Source of the DNA: an uncultured Clostridia bacterium
GTDB lineage: Bacteria; Bacillota; Clostridia; Oscillospirales; Ruminococcaceae
Direction of reading: 5' to 3'
DNA length: 40,098 nt
Assembly (NCBI GenBank): GCA_945829235.1
Contig: CALZUA010000028.1
Span: 1 to 40,098, forward strand
Part shown: one piece after another, positions 26,135-33,263 of the stretch
Position numbering within the stretch: position 1 is the stretch's first letter
Layout: each line of letters begins with the position of its first letter
Program-made: the position numbers and the translations under genes
The notes under the pieces: generated by a model
The model's database searches: none
The model's input: only the letters and a program-made list of their open reading frames with translations
Told to the model about the DNA's origin: nothing

Positions 26135-26417
26135 AGCGATAAATGTTTCGGAATTTATCGCTATGTTGTAACTCCGCCGTTTGACTATTTATGCCTATAG
26201 CAATGCTGTAAAAGGCGGAATTCGCTGTCGGGCGTTCCCGACAAATTCCCATTTCTCGCGCAGTATACACCTTCAGTTTTCACAATGCCGTTTACGATAG
26301 TGAGAAACGATATACGTTGCTCGGCACGGATTGACAAAAAACGCTTAGAGAACGCAAAAACACTCATAATGGGCTGAAAAAAGGACAGTTGGAAATTCTC
26401 ACCTGCTGTCCTTTTTT
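26135..26417 (+). ncRNA. candidate structured non-coding RNA, about 280 nt
   Basis: The transcript predicted from the promoter at 26100-26128 to the terminator at 26377-26417 is rich in secondary structure and lacks a credible plus-strand ORF. Elements: a perfect 14-bp inverted repeat (26131-26144 with 26153-26166, loop GTTTCGGA); CCGCC/GGCGG arms bracketing ~35 bases near 26176-26218; a tight GTCGGG-CGTT-CCCGAC hairpin near 26228-26243; and the terminator. It does not show features I would expect of tmRNA (tag ORF, CCA end) or SRP RNA, and I could not assign it to 6S RNA. An alternative is an intergenic repeat element present in many copies. The 5' end is uncertain by several bases, so part of the first hairpin arm may not be transcribed. 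Confidence 0.5.
26377..26417. terminator. bidirectional intrinsic terminator
   Basis: AAAAAAGGACAG (26377-26388) pairs perfectly with CTGTCCTTTTTT (26406-26417), loop 17. The flanking A and T runs let it work for the plus-strand ncRNA and for the minus-strand reductase gene ending at 26438. Confidence 0.88.
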
Positions 26418-26437
26418 ATGTATTATTTCGCGTAAAA

Positions 26438-26974
26438 TCAAACCGATTTGCCCATATCATACGCCGAAATCAACGACGGGTGACCTTTTATATCACCGAC
26501 AGCGTTTACCCCGCCTGCGAAAACAGTTCCCGCAAGACGTGCCTTCGGGAAACACTCAATCCAGCCCTCAAGCCCGTTCACAGCGCGGTTCGGAACGCTC
26601 TCGCCGTCCTCAGCGGCGGCGGAAAGCAAATAAATTTCCCTGAAAGCGTAATCTGCGGAATACATCGGGTTGCCGCGGTCAAGGAGCGTTTTCATTTGCC
26701 CGCTCATCTCGTAGTAATAAATCGGTGTTGCAAAAGCGATAACGTCCGCCGCCAACATTTTTTCGACAACCTCAGCGGCGTCGTCCTTGATAACGCAACG
26801 GTTCGTCTTTGAACAAGCAAGACAGCCCTTGCAAAATCCGATGTTTTTCTCCCTGAAATACAGCGTTTCAACTTTGTTTCCGGCTTCTGCCGCTCCCCTT
26901 GCAAACTCGGTTGCAAGGCACTCGGAATTGCCGTTCTTTCGGGGACTTGTGGATATAATAAGTACGTTTTTCAT
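26438..26974 (-). CDS. flavodoxin-like FMN-dependent NAD(P)H reductase
   Basis: 178 residues of the NADPH-dependent FMN reductase/flavodoxin-like fold: first strand MKNVLIIS followed by the FMN phosphate loop STSPRKNGNS (8-17), and the ATPIYYYEMSGQMKTLLDR segment that wraps the flavin. A Cys-rich loop (CKGCLACSKTNRC) is typical of the iron-sulfur-flavoprotein-like subgroup, though the exact cluster spacing was not confirmed, so it may bind only FMN. GGAGG 7 bases before the ATG at 26974 fixes the start. It is transcribed alone from 27011-27039. It probably passes electrons to a quinone, azo or nitro compound or metal; the substrate is unknown. Confidence 0.88.
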   Translation of the reverse strand: MKNVLIISTSPRKNGNSECLATEFARGAAEAGNKVETLYFREKNIGFCKGCLACSKTNRCVIKDDAAEVVEKMLAADVIAFATPIYYYEMSGQMKTLLDRGNPMYSADYAFREIYLLSAAAEDGESVPNRAVNGLEGWIECFPKARLAGTVFAGGVNAVGDIKGHPSLISAYDMGKSV

Positions 26975-27010
26975 TGCTGTTCCTCCTAAAAAAGTCAAAT
27001 TCACTTTTTT

Positions 27011-27039
27011 AGTATAGCACTTTTTTCAACAAGTGTCAA
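27011..27039 (-). promoter_or_regulatory. promoter of the flavodoxin-like reductase
   Basis: On the minus strand TTGACA (27034-27039), 17 bp, TATACT (27011-27016), about 37 bases before the ATG. Confidence 0.8.
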
Positions 27040-27131
27040 GTGCCTTGATAAACGAGGACATTGCTTTTCGGATAACGATTTGCCGCTTATTTTTGAGAAC
27101 TTCCGGCGAGGCGAAATTTCCGAATTGTCGG

Positions 27132-27317
27132 TTATCCCTTGTTCCGAGTATGTTCAACATCTGCCGTTTTACGACAATTACAGCCGTTCGGACAGCCCGA
27201 GCATTTCCCGCCGCACGAGCATTTGCCGTTCATTTTGTCCGAGCGGATTTTGTATAACGCGCCGAAAATTGCCGCTCCTACAACCAAACCTATGATAATT
27301 GTCGCCACTTTACACAC
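27132..27317 (-). CDS. FeoB-associated Cys-rich membrane protein
   Basis: About 58-61 residues: one N-terminal membrane helix (ATIIIGLVVGAAIFGALY), then a short tail with a cluster CSCGGKCSGCPNGCNC (six cysteines). This is the pattern of the small FeoB-associated Cys-rich proteins found after feoB in Firmicutes. The tail could bind ferrous iron or other thiophilic metal beside the FeoB pore. Two GTG starts are possible: 27317, overlapping the feoB stop with AAAGG only 3 bases upstream, or 27308 with that site 12 bases upstream. Either implies translational coupling to feoB. It is the last gene of the feo operon. Confidence 0.8.
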   Translation of the reverse strand: MCKVATIIIGLVVGAAIFGALYKIRSDKMNGKCSCGGKCSGCPNGCNCRKTADVEHTRNKG

Positions 27318-29703
27318 GCACCTTTCTGCCCGATTTAAACTTGCTCGGTCTTATCATCATAAAAATCATAATCATCAGCACAAGTACCGCAAAAATCAGC
27401 CCAACCACGTTCACCGCGCCGCTGAACAACAGCCCGAATTGATAGATAATCAGCGATATCGCATACGCGAAGCCGCACTGATAACCGATTGCAAAGAGCG
27501 TCCACTTTGCGCTGTTCATCTCACGCTTGATTGCGCCGATTGCCGCAAAGCACGGCGCACAAAGCAGGTTGAACACAAGAAACGAGTACCCCGCAAGCGC
27601 CGACATTCCCATAAAGTCGAGAACGCCGAACACTCCGACAACCTCTTCTTTCGCGACAAGTCCCATTATTGTGGCGATAGCCGCGGTTGGTTCGCCGAAG
27701 CCAAGCGGCGCGAAAATCCAGCAGATTGCCCCGCCGATAATGCCGAGAACGCTGTCGGAAAGCACAATTTCCGTGCTGAAACCGAAACCGCCATCGGGCA
27801 GATTTCCGAACACCGAGCCCGCCCAGATGATTACCGATGACAGCAGAATTATCGTTCCCGCTTTCTTGATAAAACTCGAGCCGCGCTCCCACATTGAGCG
27901 CAGAATATTGCCGATTGTCGGCAAGTGATACGCGGGCAGTTCCATCACAAACGGGGCGGGTTCGCCGGCAAACAGCTTGGTTTTCTTCAGGATAATTCCC
28001 GAGATGATAATTGCCGCAACTCCGATGAAATACGCGCTCGGCGCAACCCACCACGCGTTGCCGAAAAGCGCGCCCGCGATAAGCGCAATTATCGGCATTT
28101 TCGCGCCGCACGGAATGAAGGTTGTCGTCATAATCGTCATTCGGCGGTCACGCTCGTTCTCGATTGTACGAGAAGCCATAATCCCCGGCACGCCGCAACC
28201 CGTGCCGATTAACATCGGTATAAACGACTTGCCCGAAAGACCGAATTTGCGGAAAATCCTGTCCATAACAAACGCAATTCTCGCCATATAGCCGCAACTT
28301 TCGAGGAACGCGAGAAAGATAAACAGCACCAGCATATGCGGCACAAAGCCAAGTACCGCGCCCACACCCGCGACAATTCCGTCAACAATAAGGCTTTGCA
28401 ACCACTCGGCGCAGTTCACGGATTCCAGCGCGTTGCCGAGCAAAACGGGTATTCCCTTCACCCAAATTCCGTAATTTTCGGGCGCGGGAAGTTCCTCCAA
28501 ATCCGCTTCAACAAGCGCCGCGATATCGAATCCGCTTTCCGCAAGGCTGTCCGCGTAAGAGCCGAGAGCCTCGTCAAATGCACCGAAATCCGCTTCTTCA
28601 ACAGCGCCTAGAATTTCCTCCGCACCGACCGCGCCCGAGTCAACAGCAGACTGCGCAAGTGCAAGCAACTCGTCCGTGAAAATCCGCTCCTCCGCGTACT
28701 CCGAAACCGCTTTTTCATACTCCTCAGCGCCGATGTTGAACAGGTGAAAACCATCGCCGAAAAGTCCGTCATTTGTCCAGTCGGTAACCCACGTTCCGAC
28801 CGTTGTTACCGAAACAAAATACACGACAAACATTATCGCGGCGAAAATCGGAAGCGCCAAAATTCGGTTCGTGACAACCCTGTCGATTTTGTCCGAAATC
28901 GTCAAGCCCTTGTGTTTCTTTTTCAGGCAATCCTTAATTATTCCTGCTATGTAAATGTAGCGCTCGTTTGTGATAATACTCTCGCTGTCGTCGTCCATTT
29001 CGCGCTCACAAGCGGCGATGTCGGCTTCGATGTGCGCCCTTTTTTCCTCGGGAACATTCAGCGCTTCGTACACCTTTTGGTCGCGCTCAAACAGCTTTAT
29101 CGCAAACCAACGTTGCAGTTGCTCGGGCGAATCGTGCAAAACCGCTTCCTCGATATGCGCGATTGCGTGTTCAACACAACCGCAGAATTTATGCCGCGGC
29201 ACTGCCGGAGCTTTGGATTTTGCGATATCAACAGCGGCTTCGGCGGCTTCGATAACGCCCGTTCCTTTCAGCGCGGAAATCTCGACAACCTTACAGCCGA
29301 GTTCCTCGGAAAGCTGTTCGATGTTGATTTTGTCGCCATTTTTCCGCACAACGTCCATCATATTCACCGCACATACAACCGGTATCCCAAGCTCCAAAAG
29401 CTGAGTTGTGAGGTAAAGATTGCGCTCGAGATTTGTGCCGTCAATGATGTTCAGAATTGCGTTGGGACGCTCGCCGATGAGGTAATTACGCGCGACAACC
29501 TCCTCGAGCGTGTACGGCGAGAGCGAGTAAATTCCCGGCAGGTCGGTGATGATAACGTCCTTGTGCCCTTTCAGCCTGCCCTCTTTTTTCTCCACGGTAA
29601 CGCCGGGCCAGTTTCCGACAAACTGATTTGAACCGGTCAGCGCGTTGAACAACGTGGTTTTGCCTGCGTTCGGATTTCCCGCAAGCGCGATTTTTATTGC
29701 CAT
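27310..29703 (-). CDS. feoB: ferrous iron transporter FeoB
   Basis: 797 residues. The N-terminal G domain has GNPNAGKTT (P-loop, 9-17), DLPG (G3) and NMMD (G4), followed by the helical GDI-like region to ~270. The membrane part has the paired FeoB gates, e.g. GFVPHMLVLFIFLAFLESCGYMARIAF and the later GCGVPGIM and PCGAKMPI segments with cysteines. It imports Fe(II) across the cytoplasmic membrane. An odd feature is a long acidic insertion (~318-410) in the extracellular loop after the first membrane helix, where related proteins usually have a much shorter link. AAAGGA precedes the ATG; a GTTAG-N6-CTAAC palindrome lies between this gene and feoA. Confidence 0.95.
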   Translation of the reverse strand: MAIKIALAGNPNAGKTTLFNALTGSNQFVGNWPGVTVEKKEGRLKGHKDVIITDLPGIYSLSPYTLEEVVARNYLIGERPNAILNIIDGTNLERNLYLTTQLLELGIPVVCAVNMMDVVRKNGDKINIEQLSEELGCKVVEISALKGTGVIEAAEAAVDIAKSKAPAVPRHKFCGCVEHAIAHIEEAVLHDSPEQLQRWFAIKLFERDQKVYEALNVPEEKRAHIEADIAACEREMDDDSESIITNERYIYIAGIIKDCLKKKHKGLTISDKIDRVVTNRILALPIFAAIMFVVYFVSVTTVGTWVTDWTNDGLFGDGFHLFNIGAEEYEKAVSEYAEERIFTDELLALAQSAVDSGAVGAEEILGAVEEADFGAFDEALGSYADSLAESGFDIAALVEADLEELPAPENYGIWVKGIPVLLGNALESVNCAEWLQSLIVDGIVAGVGAVLGFVPHMLVLFIFLAFLESCGYMARIAFVMDRIFRKFGLSGKSFIPMLIGTGCGVPGIMASRTIENERDRRMTIMTTTFIPCGAKMPIIALIAGALFGNAWWVAPSAYFIGVAAIIISGIILKKTKLFAGEPAPFVMELPAYHLPTIGNILRSMWERGSSFIKKAGTIILLSSVIIWAGSVFGNLPDGGFGFSTEIVLSDSVLGIIGGAICWIFAPLGFGEPTAAIATIMGLVAKEEVVGVFGVLDFMGMSALAGYSFLVFNLLCAPCFAAIGAIKREMNSAKWTLFAIGYQCGFAYAISLIIYQFGLLFSGAVNVVGLIFAVLVLMIMIFMMIRPSKFKSGRKVRV

Positions 29704-29723
29704 AATTGTAATCCTTTCTTGAT

Positions 29724-29739
29724 GTTAGACAAGACTAAC
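29724..29739. promoter_or_regulatory. feo palindrome, copy in the feoA-feoB gap
   Basis: GTTAG-ACAAGA-CTAAC, arms perfect over 5 bp, 21 bases before the feoB ATG. It is the same element as the copies near 30538, 30572 and 30688; a putative metalloregulator site, or an RNA hairpin in the leader. Confidence 0.6.
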
Positions 29740-29751
29740 TCCTGCACAAAA

Positions 29752-29973
29752 TTAAACGGTTTCAATCATCTCAGCGTCAGCTTTTCTAAGCGAAAGCTCG
29801 TAGCCGCGCACCGTTATTTCAATCGGGTCACCGAGCGGCGCGACCTTGCGAACGCTGATTACAACGCCCTTTGTGATGCCCATATCCATAATTCTGCGCC
29901 GCACCGCGCCCTCGCCGTTCAGCCTTTTCACGGTGACGGTTGAGCCGATTTTGGCTTCTCTCAATGTTGACAT
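29752..29973 (-). CDS. feoA: FeoA domain protein, feoB-proximal copy
   Basis: 73 residues of the SH3-like FeoA fold: MSTLREAKIGSTVTV, RRRIMDMGITKGVVISV, then APLGDPIEITVRGYELSLRKADAEMI. This follows the family pattern of glycine after the 'DMG' turn and a closing strand with LRK. FeoA supports FeoB-mediated Fe(II) uptake, probably by contact with its cytoplasmic part. GGAGGGG 6 bases before the ATG at 29973 fixes the start. It lies 48 bases upstream of feoB and immediately after a truncated acetyltransferase gene. Confidence 0.93.
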   Translation of the reverse strand: MSTLREAKIGSTVTVKRLNGEGAVRRRIMDMGITKGVVISVRKVAPLGDPIEITVRGYELSLRKADAEMIETV

Positions 29974-29974
29974 T

Positions 29975-30295
29975 TTAACCCCTCCTTGTGTAATATTCAA
30001 TCTCGGCAAAACGGTTCTTGCAGTCCACCAAAAAGAACGAAATCTGCCCGATACAACAGCCGCTCTTTTTCTCAACAACAGCCCAACGGTAATAATCGTT
30101 ACTTGCGTAGGAAGATATGTATTTTGCAAGAAGCTCGCGCACATCTTTCACCGTCGAATAAACAGGCTCGCCGTAGAAATGTTGTATGTTTTCATCTCCA
30201 GCCCAGTTTTTCAGCATATCCGAGCTGTCCGAAAAGGAAAATTTCCGGAGCAGAAGCCGCTCGGTTTCAATCGTTTGCGCACCCACACTTTGCAT
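29975..30295 (-). pseudogene. truncated GNAT (RimJ/RimL-type) acetyltransferase
   Basis: 106 residues from ATG 30295 (GAGGTGG 6 bases upstream). It starts like RimJ/RimL-type N-acetyltransferases (TIETERLLLRKFSFSDSSDMLKNW) and continues to IGQISFFLVDCKNRFAEIEYY. It then ends in TRRG-stop exactly where the conserved acetyl-CoA-binding loop (Q/R-x-x-G-x-G/A) should follow, so the active site is missing; family members are usually ~170-180 residues. The last codons are formed by the feoA Shine-Dalgarno sequence. It lies between two feoA genes and may now serve only as a transcribed spacer or a translational coupler. Confidence 0.75.
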
Positions 30296-30306
30296 ATCAA
30301 ACCACC

Positions 30307-30516
30307 TCAAACCATAATTTTCTGCGCCATTTCCTTTGAAACGGCAACCCGCGAATTTTTGACATTCACGATAACATTCCCGCTAATCTCGCTGATGACG
30401 GTGACCGAGCCGCCCGCCACGAAGCCGAGATTTTCGAGAAACCTTCGCGTGTCCGCGCTCCCGCCGACCTTTCTGATAATGTTCTCCTCACCAAGATTTG
30501 CCATTGTAAGCGGCAT
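30307..30516 (-). CDS. feoA: FeoA domain protein, promoter-proximal copy
   Basis: 69 residues of the FeoA fold: RKVGGSADTRRFLENLGFVAGGSVTVISEISGNVIVNVKNSRVAVSKEMAQKIMV. It is only distantly like the second copy, so the two are old paralogues with separate roles, as is common in Firmicutes feo operons. GGAGGAG precedes the ATG at 30516. It is the first gene after the promoter at 30597-30625 and follows two copies of the GTTAG-N6-CTAAC palindrome in the leader. Confidence 0.9.
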   Translation of the reverse strand: MPLTMANLGEENIIRKVGGSADTRRFLENLGFVAGGSVTVISEISGNVIVNVKNSRVAVSKEMAQKIMV

Positions 30517-30537
30517 TGTTGCTCCTCCTTGCCAAAA

Positions 30538-30553
30538 GTTAGCAAAAACTAAC
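30538..30553. promoter_or_regulatory. feo palindrome in the leader
   Basis: GTTAG-CAAAAA-CTAAC, extended by A/T at each end (AGTTAG...CTAACT). It lies 22 bases before the first feoA ATG. Confidence 0.65.
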
Positions 30554-30571
30554 TTGCGTTCAAAATATATC

Positions 30572-30589
30572 GGTTAGTTCTCACTAACC
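30572..30589. promoter_or_regulatory. feo palindrome at the transcription start
   Basis: GGTTAG-TTCTCA-CTAACC, the longest copy (6-bp arms). It begins 7 bases after the -10 of the feo promoter, so a bound protein would block RNA polymerase; iron-dependent repression by a DtxR/Fur-type regulator is the natural inference. Confidence 0.7.
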
Positions 30590-30596
30590 AAGTACT

Positions 30597-30625
30597 ATAA
30601 TACCCCATTTCAGCCGATTTGTCAA
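30597..30625 (-). promoter_or_regulatory. sigma-A promoter of the feo operon
   Basis: On the minus strand TTGACA (30620-30625), 17 bp, TATTAT (30597-30602). Its start site coincides with the palindrome at 30572-30589. Confidence 0.85.
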
Positions 30626-30687
30626 GAGGTTTTGAATAATTTCCCGAGCAAAAATTCAATTTTGTTGAAAAACCACATTTTTACTCA

Positions 30688-30703
30688 ATTAGCCAAGACT
30701 AAC
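30688..30703. promoter_or_regulatory. feo palindrome upstream of the promoter
   Basis: ATTAG-CCAAGA-CTAAC, one arm base off. It sits about 60 bases upstream of the feo -35 and shares the CAAGACTAACT core with the copy before feoB. Confidence 0.5.
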
Positions 30704-30779
30704 TTCATCAAATCGCACAAACCTTTGTTCAATTGTATAAAAACGCTTTTCAGCAAATTTTGCCGTAAACAACAAAACA

Positions 30780-30807
30780 GGCGGCTCCGAGCTGTTTCGG
30801 AACCGCC
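30780..30807 (-). terminator. terminator of the radical SAM-Nudix gene
   Basis: GGCGG-C-TCCGA pairs with TCGGA-A-CCGCC; on the minus strand the odd position is a permitted U-G wobble. It is followed on that strand by TGTTTTGTT. The plus strand also has six T after the stem, so it may work both ways. Confidence 0.7.
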
Positions 30808-30812
30808 GTTTT

Positions 30813-32972
30813 TTATTTCTTCTTGAAAAGCTTTGCCGGACGGTGCCCCGCGCCCGTTATAAACTCATCGGTTTCCTCAACAAAATCCGAAACCTTCCGC
30901 CTGAAATTTGCGGAAAGCACGGAAATTCCGCCAACCGTTTCCATTACGCGCTGAAGGCTTGCGAGGGTGAATTTTTCGGGGAGAAAATCAAAGATGATGT
31001 CAAAGTTCCCGATGCAATTCCTGAGCTTTGAAAGCGCCGCCGCAATAATTGCCGCGTGGTCAAAAGCAAGTCCGTCGCTTTGAATTATCTCGAAGCGAGC
31101 CTCACCGAATTTTCTGTCCTTTTCGCGCAATTTTGCCGTGAGCACAATCTCGCCGCAAGCAAGCGTCAGAATATCCGCTCCGTCCTCGCTCTCAAAATCA
31201 ACGTCAAACCATTTCGCGTCAATCGCGTCATCACCGCCCATCGCCTTAACATTTTCCTCGGTGATAATGCTTGCGAACGCGTTTGAAATAATTCTTCCGC
31301 GCGGGTCACGGTTTGGCTTGCTGAAAACGCCCACGGGCAAAATTGCCGACGGAGTTACGTTTGTTTCCTCGGTAATCTCCCGCAACGCGCATTCCTCAAC
31401 AGTTTCATCAGCCCTCAAAAATCCTCCCGGCAATGCCCACCTGTTCACAAACGGGTGCTCACCGCGCTTGATAAGCAAGAGCGACAGCTTTGCGCTCCCG
31501 TCCTTGCGGTAGTTGTCGTCATCGCTTGTGCGGATTGCAAACGCCGCGATATCGCAAGCCACGGACGGTCGGTCGTAATTGTTGATATTGTACGCGGAGA
31601 GGAACAACTCCTCGTCCGTCTTTTCCGAGAAATGCTGATTTGCAAACGCCCGTTTCAGCTCCTCCTTGGATTTGTCTGAGTAAAACAGCGGTATAATGCC
31701 GTTTATGTGGTCCGAGCCGCGTTCCGTGAGATAAATTCGGTTGCCCTTTATCTCCATAAAACCGTTCTCGAGAACAAATTTCACTTCTTCCTCAAAAACC
31801 TTCGTGAAATCCAAACCAAACCGCTTTTTAAAGCAATCAAGGTCGATGAACGCAAAATAAAATGCAACCGAAACCATTTTCGCGATGCTTTCCTCAACGG
31901 GGAGTCTGTAAATGTCCTGAATGGGGAATTTTCCGGCATTTACGGCGGCACGGTATCTTTCCATACGCTTTTCCGCGGCACCGAGATTGTACGCGAGATA
32001 ATCGATACCGAAGGACTGCGCGCCAAGTCCCATTCCCAGATACGGCATTCCCTCGATAACCCGCTTTGTGAGATAGTCGCTCGTGCCGTAATCGCCGTCA
32101 ATCCGGCTGAATGTATTCTTTCCGATGTTCGCGGCGTAACCCGCGCCGGTAAGCTCGCTGTAAGCTATTCGGTACTGATACATCGCCTTGTAAACCGAAA
32201 CGCCGCCCGCTTCAAACTCGAGCTTCGTGCCCTTGTAGCGGTTTCTGTACAACGTGATATAATCGGGCGCAAGACCTACCGCGTATTTCAGCGTGTTCCT
32301 GAAATCAACATCGGTTTGGTGCAAAAAGCCGTACATCAGGTCAATGTTGAACCGCTCAAAGCCCGCCGCGCGGATATTCTTAACCGCCTTTTCGTAAACC
32401 GAAGCGCTTCCCTCTCTTCCAAGCTCCGCGAGCAGTTTCTCGGAAACCGCCTGCACACCCATACTTATTCTGCGGTAACCGAGGTCGTAGAGTAGCTTCA
32501 TCTTCTCAGGCTCGTCTGCGGCAATTGCAGGCGTTGTTTCCACGCTGAACACAACTCCGTCCTCGATATCAAAAAGCTCCCGCACGGCTTTGGTGATGCG
32601 CGTCAGATTGCTTGCCGAGAGCTTTGCGGGAGTGCCGCCGCCGAGGTCAAAGCCCGCAATCCTTTTGCCGCGAAGCAACTCGGAGTACATCTTCATTTCC
32701 TTTAACAAAAGCTCGGTGTATTCGCTTTCAATGTCCTCATCGGTGTTTTCGAGAACCGTGTATTCGCAGAATTTACAGCGGGATTTGCAGAACGGAACGT
32801 GTACATACAAGCACAGCTCGTCAACCTTTTTCCACTGCTCCGAGAGGAAACTCTTAATCTCGTTTTCATCGGTGAGCTTATACTCCATAAACGAATGAGG
32901 CGTAAGCGGATAAGCTGTGTTCGCGTAGTGGTGATAAAGCAAGCCGGTTTCATAGATTTCGTTGCAGTTCAT
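30813..32972 (-). CDS. radical SAM (HemW-like) - Nudix - winged-helix fusion
   Basis: 719 residues in one ORF. Residues ~50-400 are a radical SAM domain of the coproporphyrinogen dehydrogenase/HemW group: VHVPFCKSRCKFC with C62, C66 and C69 for the 4Fe-4S cluster, then DLGGGTPA (SAM-binding GGTP) and RISMGVQA. The HemW-type C-terminal part runs to ~460. Residues ~475-640 form a Nudix domain with box G-x5-E-x7-REITEE (GFLRADETVEECALREITEE region, ~513-533). Residues ~655-719 resemble the winged helix of NrtR-type Nudix regulators (FTLASLQRVME...NFRRKV...GHRPAKLF). AAAGGAGG 6-7 bases before the ATG fixes the start. The combination joins a heme-type radical enzyme or chaperone to an ADP-ribose/NAD-sensing DNA-binding module. 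Either half may have lost its ancestral role. The gene is monocistronic. Confidence 0.88.
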   Translation of the reverse strand: MNCNEIYETGLLYHHYANTAYPLTPHSFMEYKLTDENEIKSFLSEQWKKVDELCLYVHVPFCKSRCKFCEYTVLENTDEDIESEYTELLLKEMKMYSELLRGKRIAGFDLGGGTPAKLSASNLTRITKAVRELFDIEDGVVFSVETTPAIAADEPEKMKLLYDLGYRRISMGVQAVSEKLLAELGREGSASVYEKAVKNIRAAGFERFNIDLMYGFLHQTDVDFRNTLKYAVGLAPDYITLYRNRYKGTKLEFEAGGVSVYKAMYQYRIAYSELTGAGYAANIGKNTFSRIDGDYGTSDYLTKRVIEGMPYLGMGLGAQSFGIDYLAYNLGAAEKRMERYRAAVNAGKFPIQDIYRLPVEESIAKMVSVAFYFAFIDLDCFKKRFGLDFTKVFEEEVKFVLENGFMEIKGNRIYLTERGSDHINGIIPLFYSDKSKEELKRAFANQHFSEKTDEELFLSAYNINNYDRPSVACDIAAFAIRTSDDDNYRKDGSAKLSLLLIKRGEHPFVNRWALPGGFLRADETVEECALREITEETNVTPSAILPVGVFSKPNRDPRGRIISNAFASIITEENVKAMGGDDAIDAKWFDVDFESEDGADILTLACGEIVLTAKLREKDRKFGEARFEIIQSDGLAFDHAAIIAAALSKLRNCIGNFDIIFDFLPEKFTLASLQRVMETVGGISVLSANFRRKVSDFVEETDEFITGAGHRPAKLFKKK

Positions 32973-33001
32973 AGAAAAGCCTCCTTTGATATTATCAAGT
33001 T

Positions 33002-33024
33002 GTTATTAACAATTTAATAATAAC
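33002..33024. promoter_or_regulatory. palindrome overlapping the -10 of the radical SAM-Nudix gene
   Basis: GTTATTA (33002-33008) and TAATAAC (33018-33024) are perfect inverted arms with 9 bases between. The right arm overlaps the -10 hexamer (33017-33022). It is a candidate operator, possibly for the protein's own winged-helix domain. AT-richness means that chance is not excluded. Confidence 0.45.
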
Positions 33025-33045
33025 ATATTTTCCGGCTTTTGTCAA
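33017..33045 (-). promoter_or_regulatory. proximal promoter of the radical SAM-Nudix gene
   Basis: On the minus strand TTGACA (33040-33045), 17 bp, TATTAT (33017-33022), about 45 bases before the ATG at 32972. Confidence 0.8.
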
Positions 33046-33100
33046 GTGTTTTTTGAAAAAATTCTCCAAAATAACAACTGATTTTTTATGAACCGCAATT

Positions 33101-33149
33101 TGATGAATCAGACGTGCTCTGCTTTAAGCCGCAGAGCAGTCTTTCATCA
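33101..33149. other. long imperfect hairpin in the 405-base intergenic region
   Basis: TGATGAA, AGAC and TGCTCTGC on the left pair with GCAGAGCA, GTCT and TTCATCA on the right, closing an 8-base loop: about 19 bp with two bulges. There is no T-run on either side, so it is not an ordinary terminator. It lies within the stretch transcribed leftward from the promoter at 33264-33292, and could be an sRNA element, a leader structure of the gene at 32972, or a dispersed palindromic repeat. The rest of 32973-33377 holds promoters and a terminator but no gene. Confidence 0.55.
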
Positions 33150-33263
33150 GCAATGCAATTAACGTTTCTGCTGAAATTTTTACTGCGATTTTGAGCCGAG
33201 GTCAATTTTGAATGTACCGAGATTTTGGTGAGATATTTTGTGCAAAGTTATCATTGCATAATA

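Noticed and set aside
26052-26367. Two overlapping minus-strand ORFs (60 and 72 codons) opposite the candidate ncRNA
   Set aside because: No RBS, no promoter and no recognisable fold; both cross the hairpins and one crosses the plus-strand promoter. A conserved small protein cannot be wholly excluded without a search.
27018-27131. Possible extra minus-strand coding piece between the reductase promoter and the Cys-rich gene
   Set aside because: About 30 codons read without a stop toward the promoter, but there is no start, RBS or family match.
33101-33149. Intrinsic terminator
   Set aside because: The hairpin is long but no T-run follows on either strand.
33178-33252. 24-codon minus-strand ORF after the distal promoter at 33264-33292
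   Set aside because: Starts at the transcription start without a Shine-Dalgarno and has no hydrophobic or toxin-like character.
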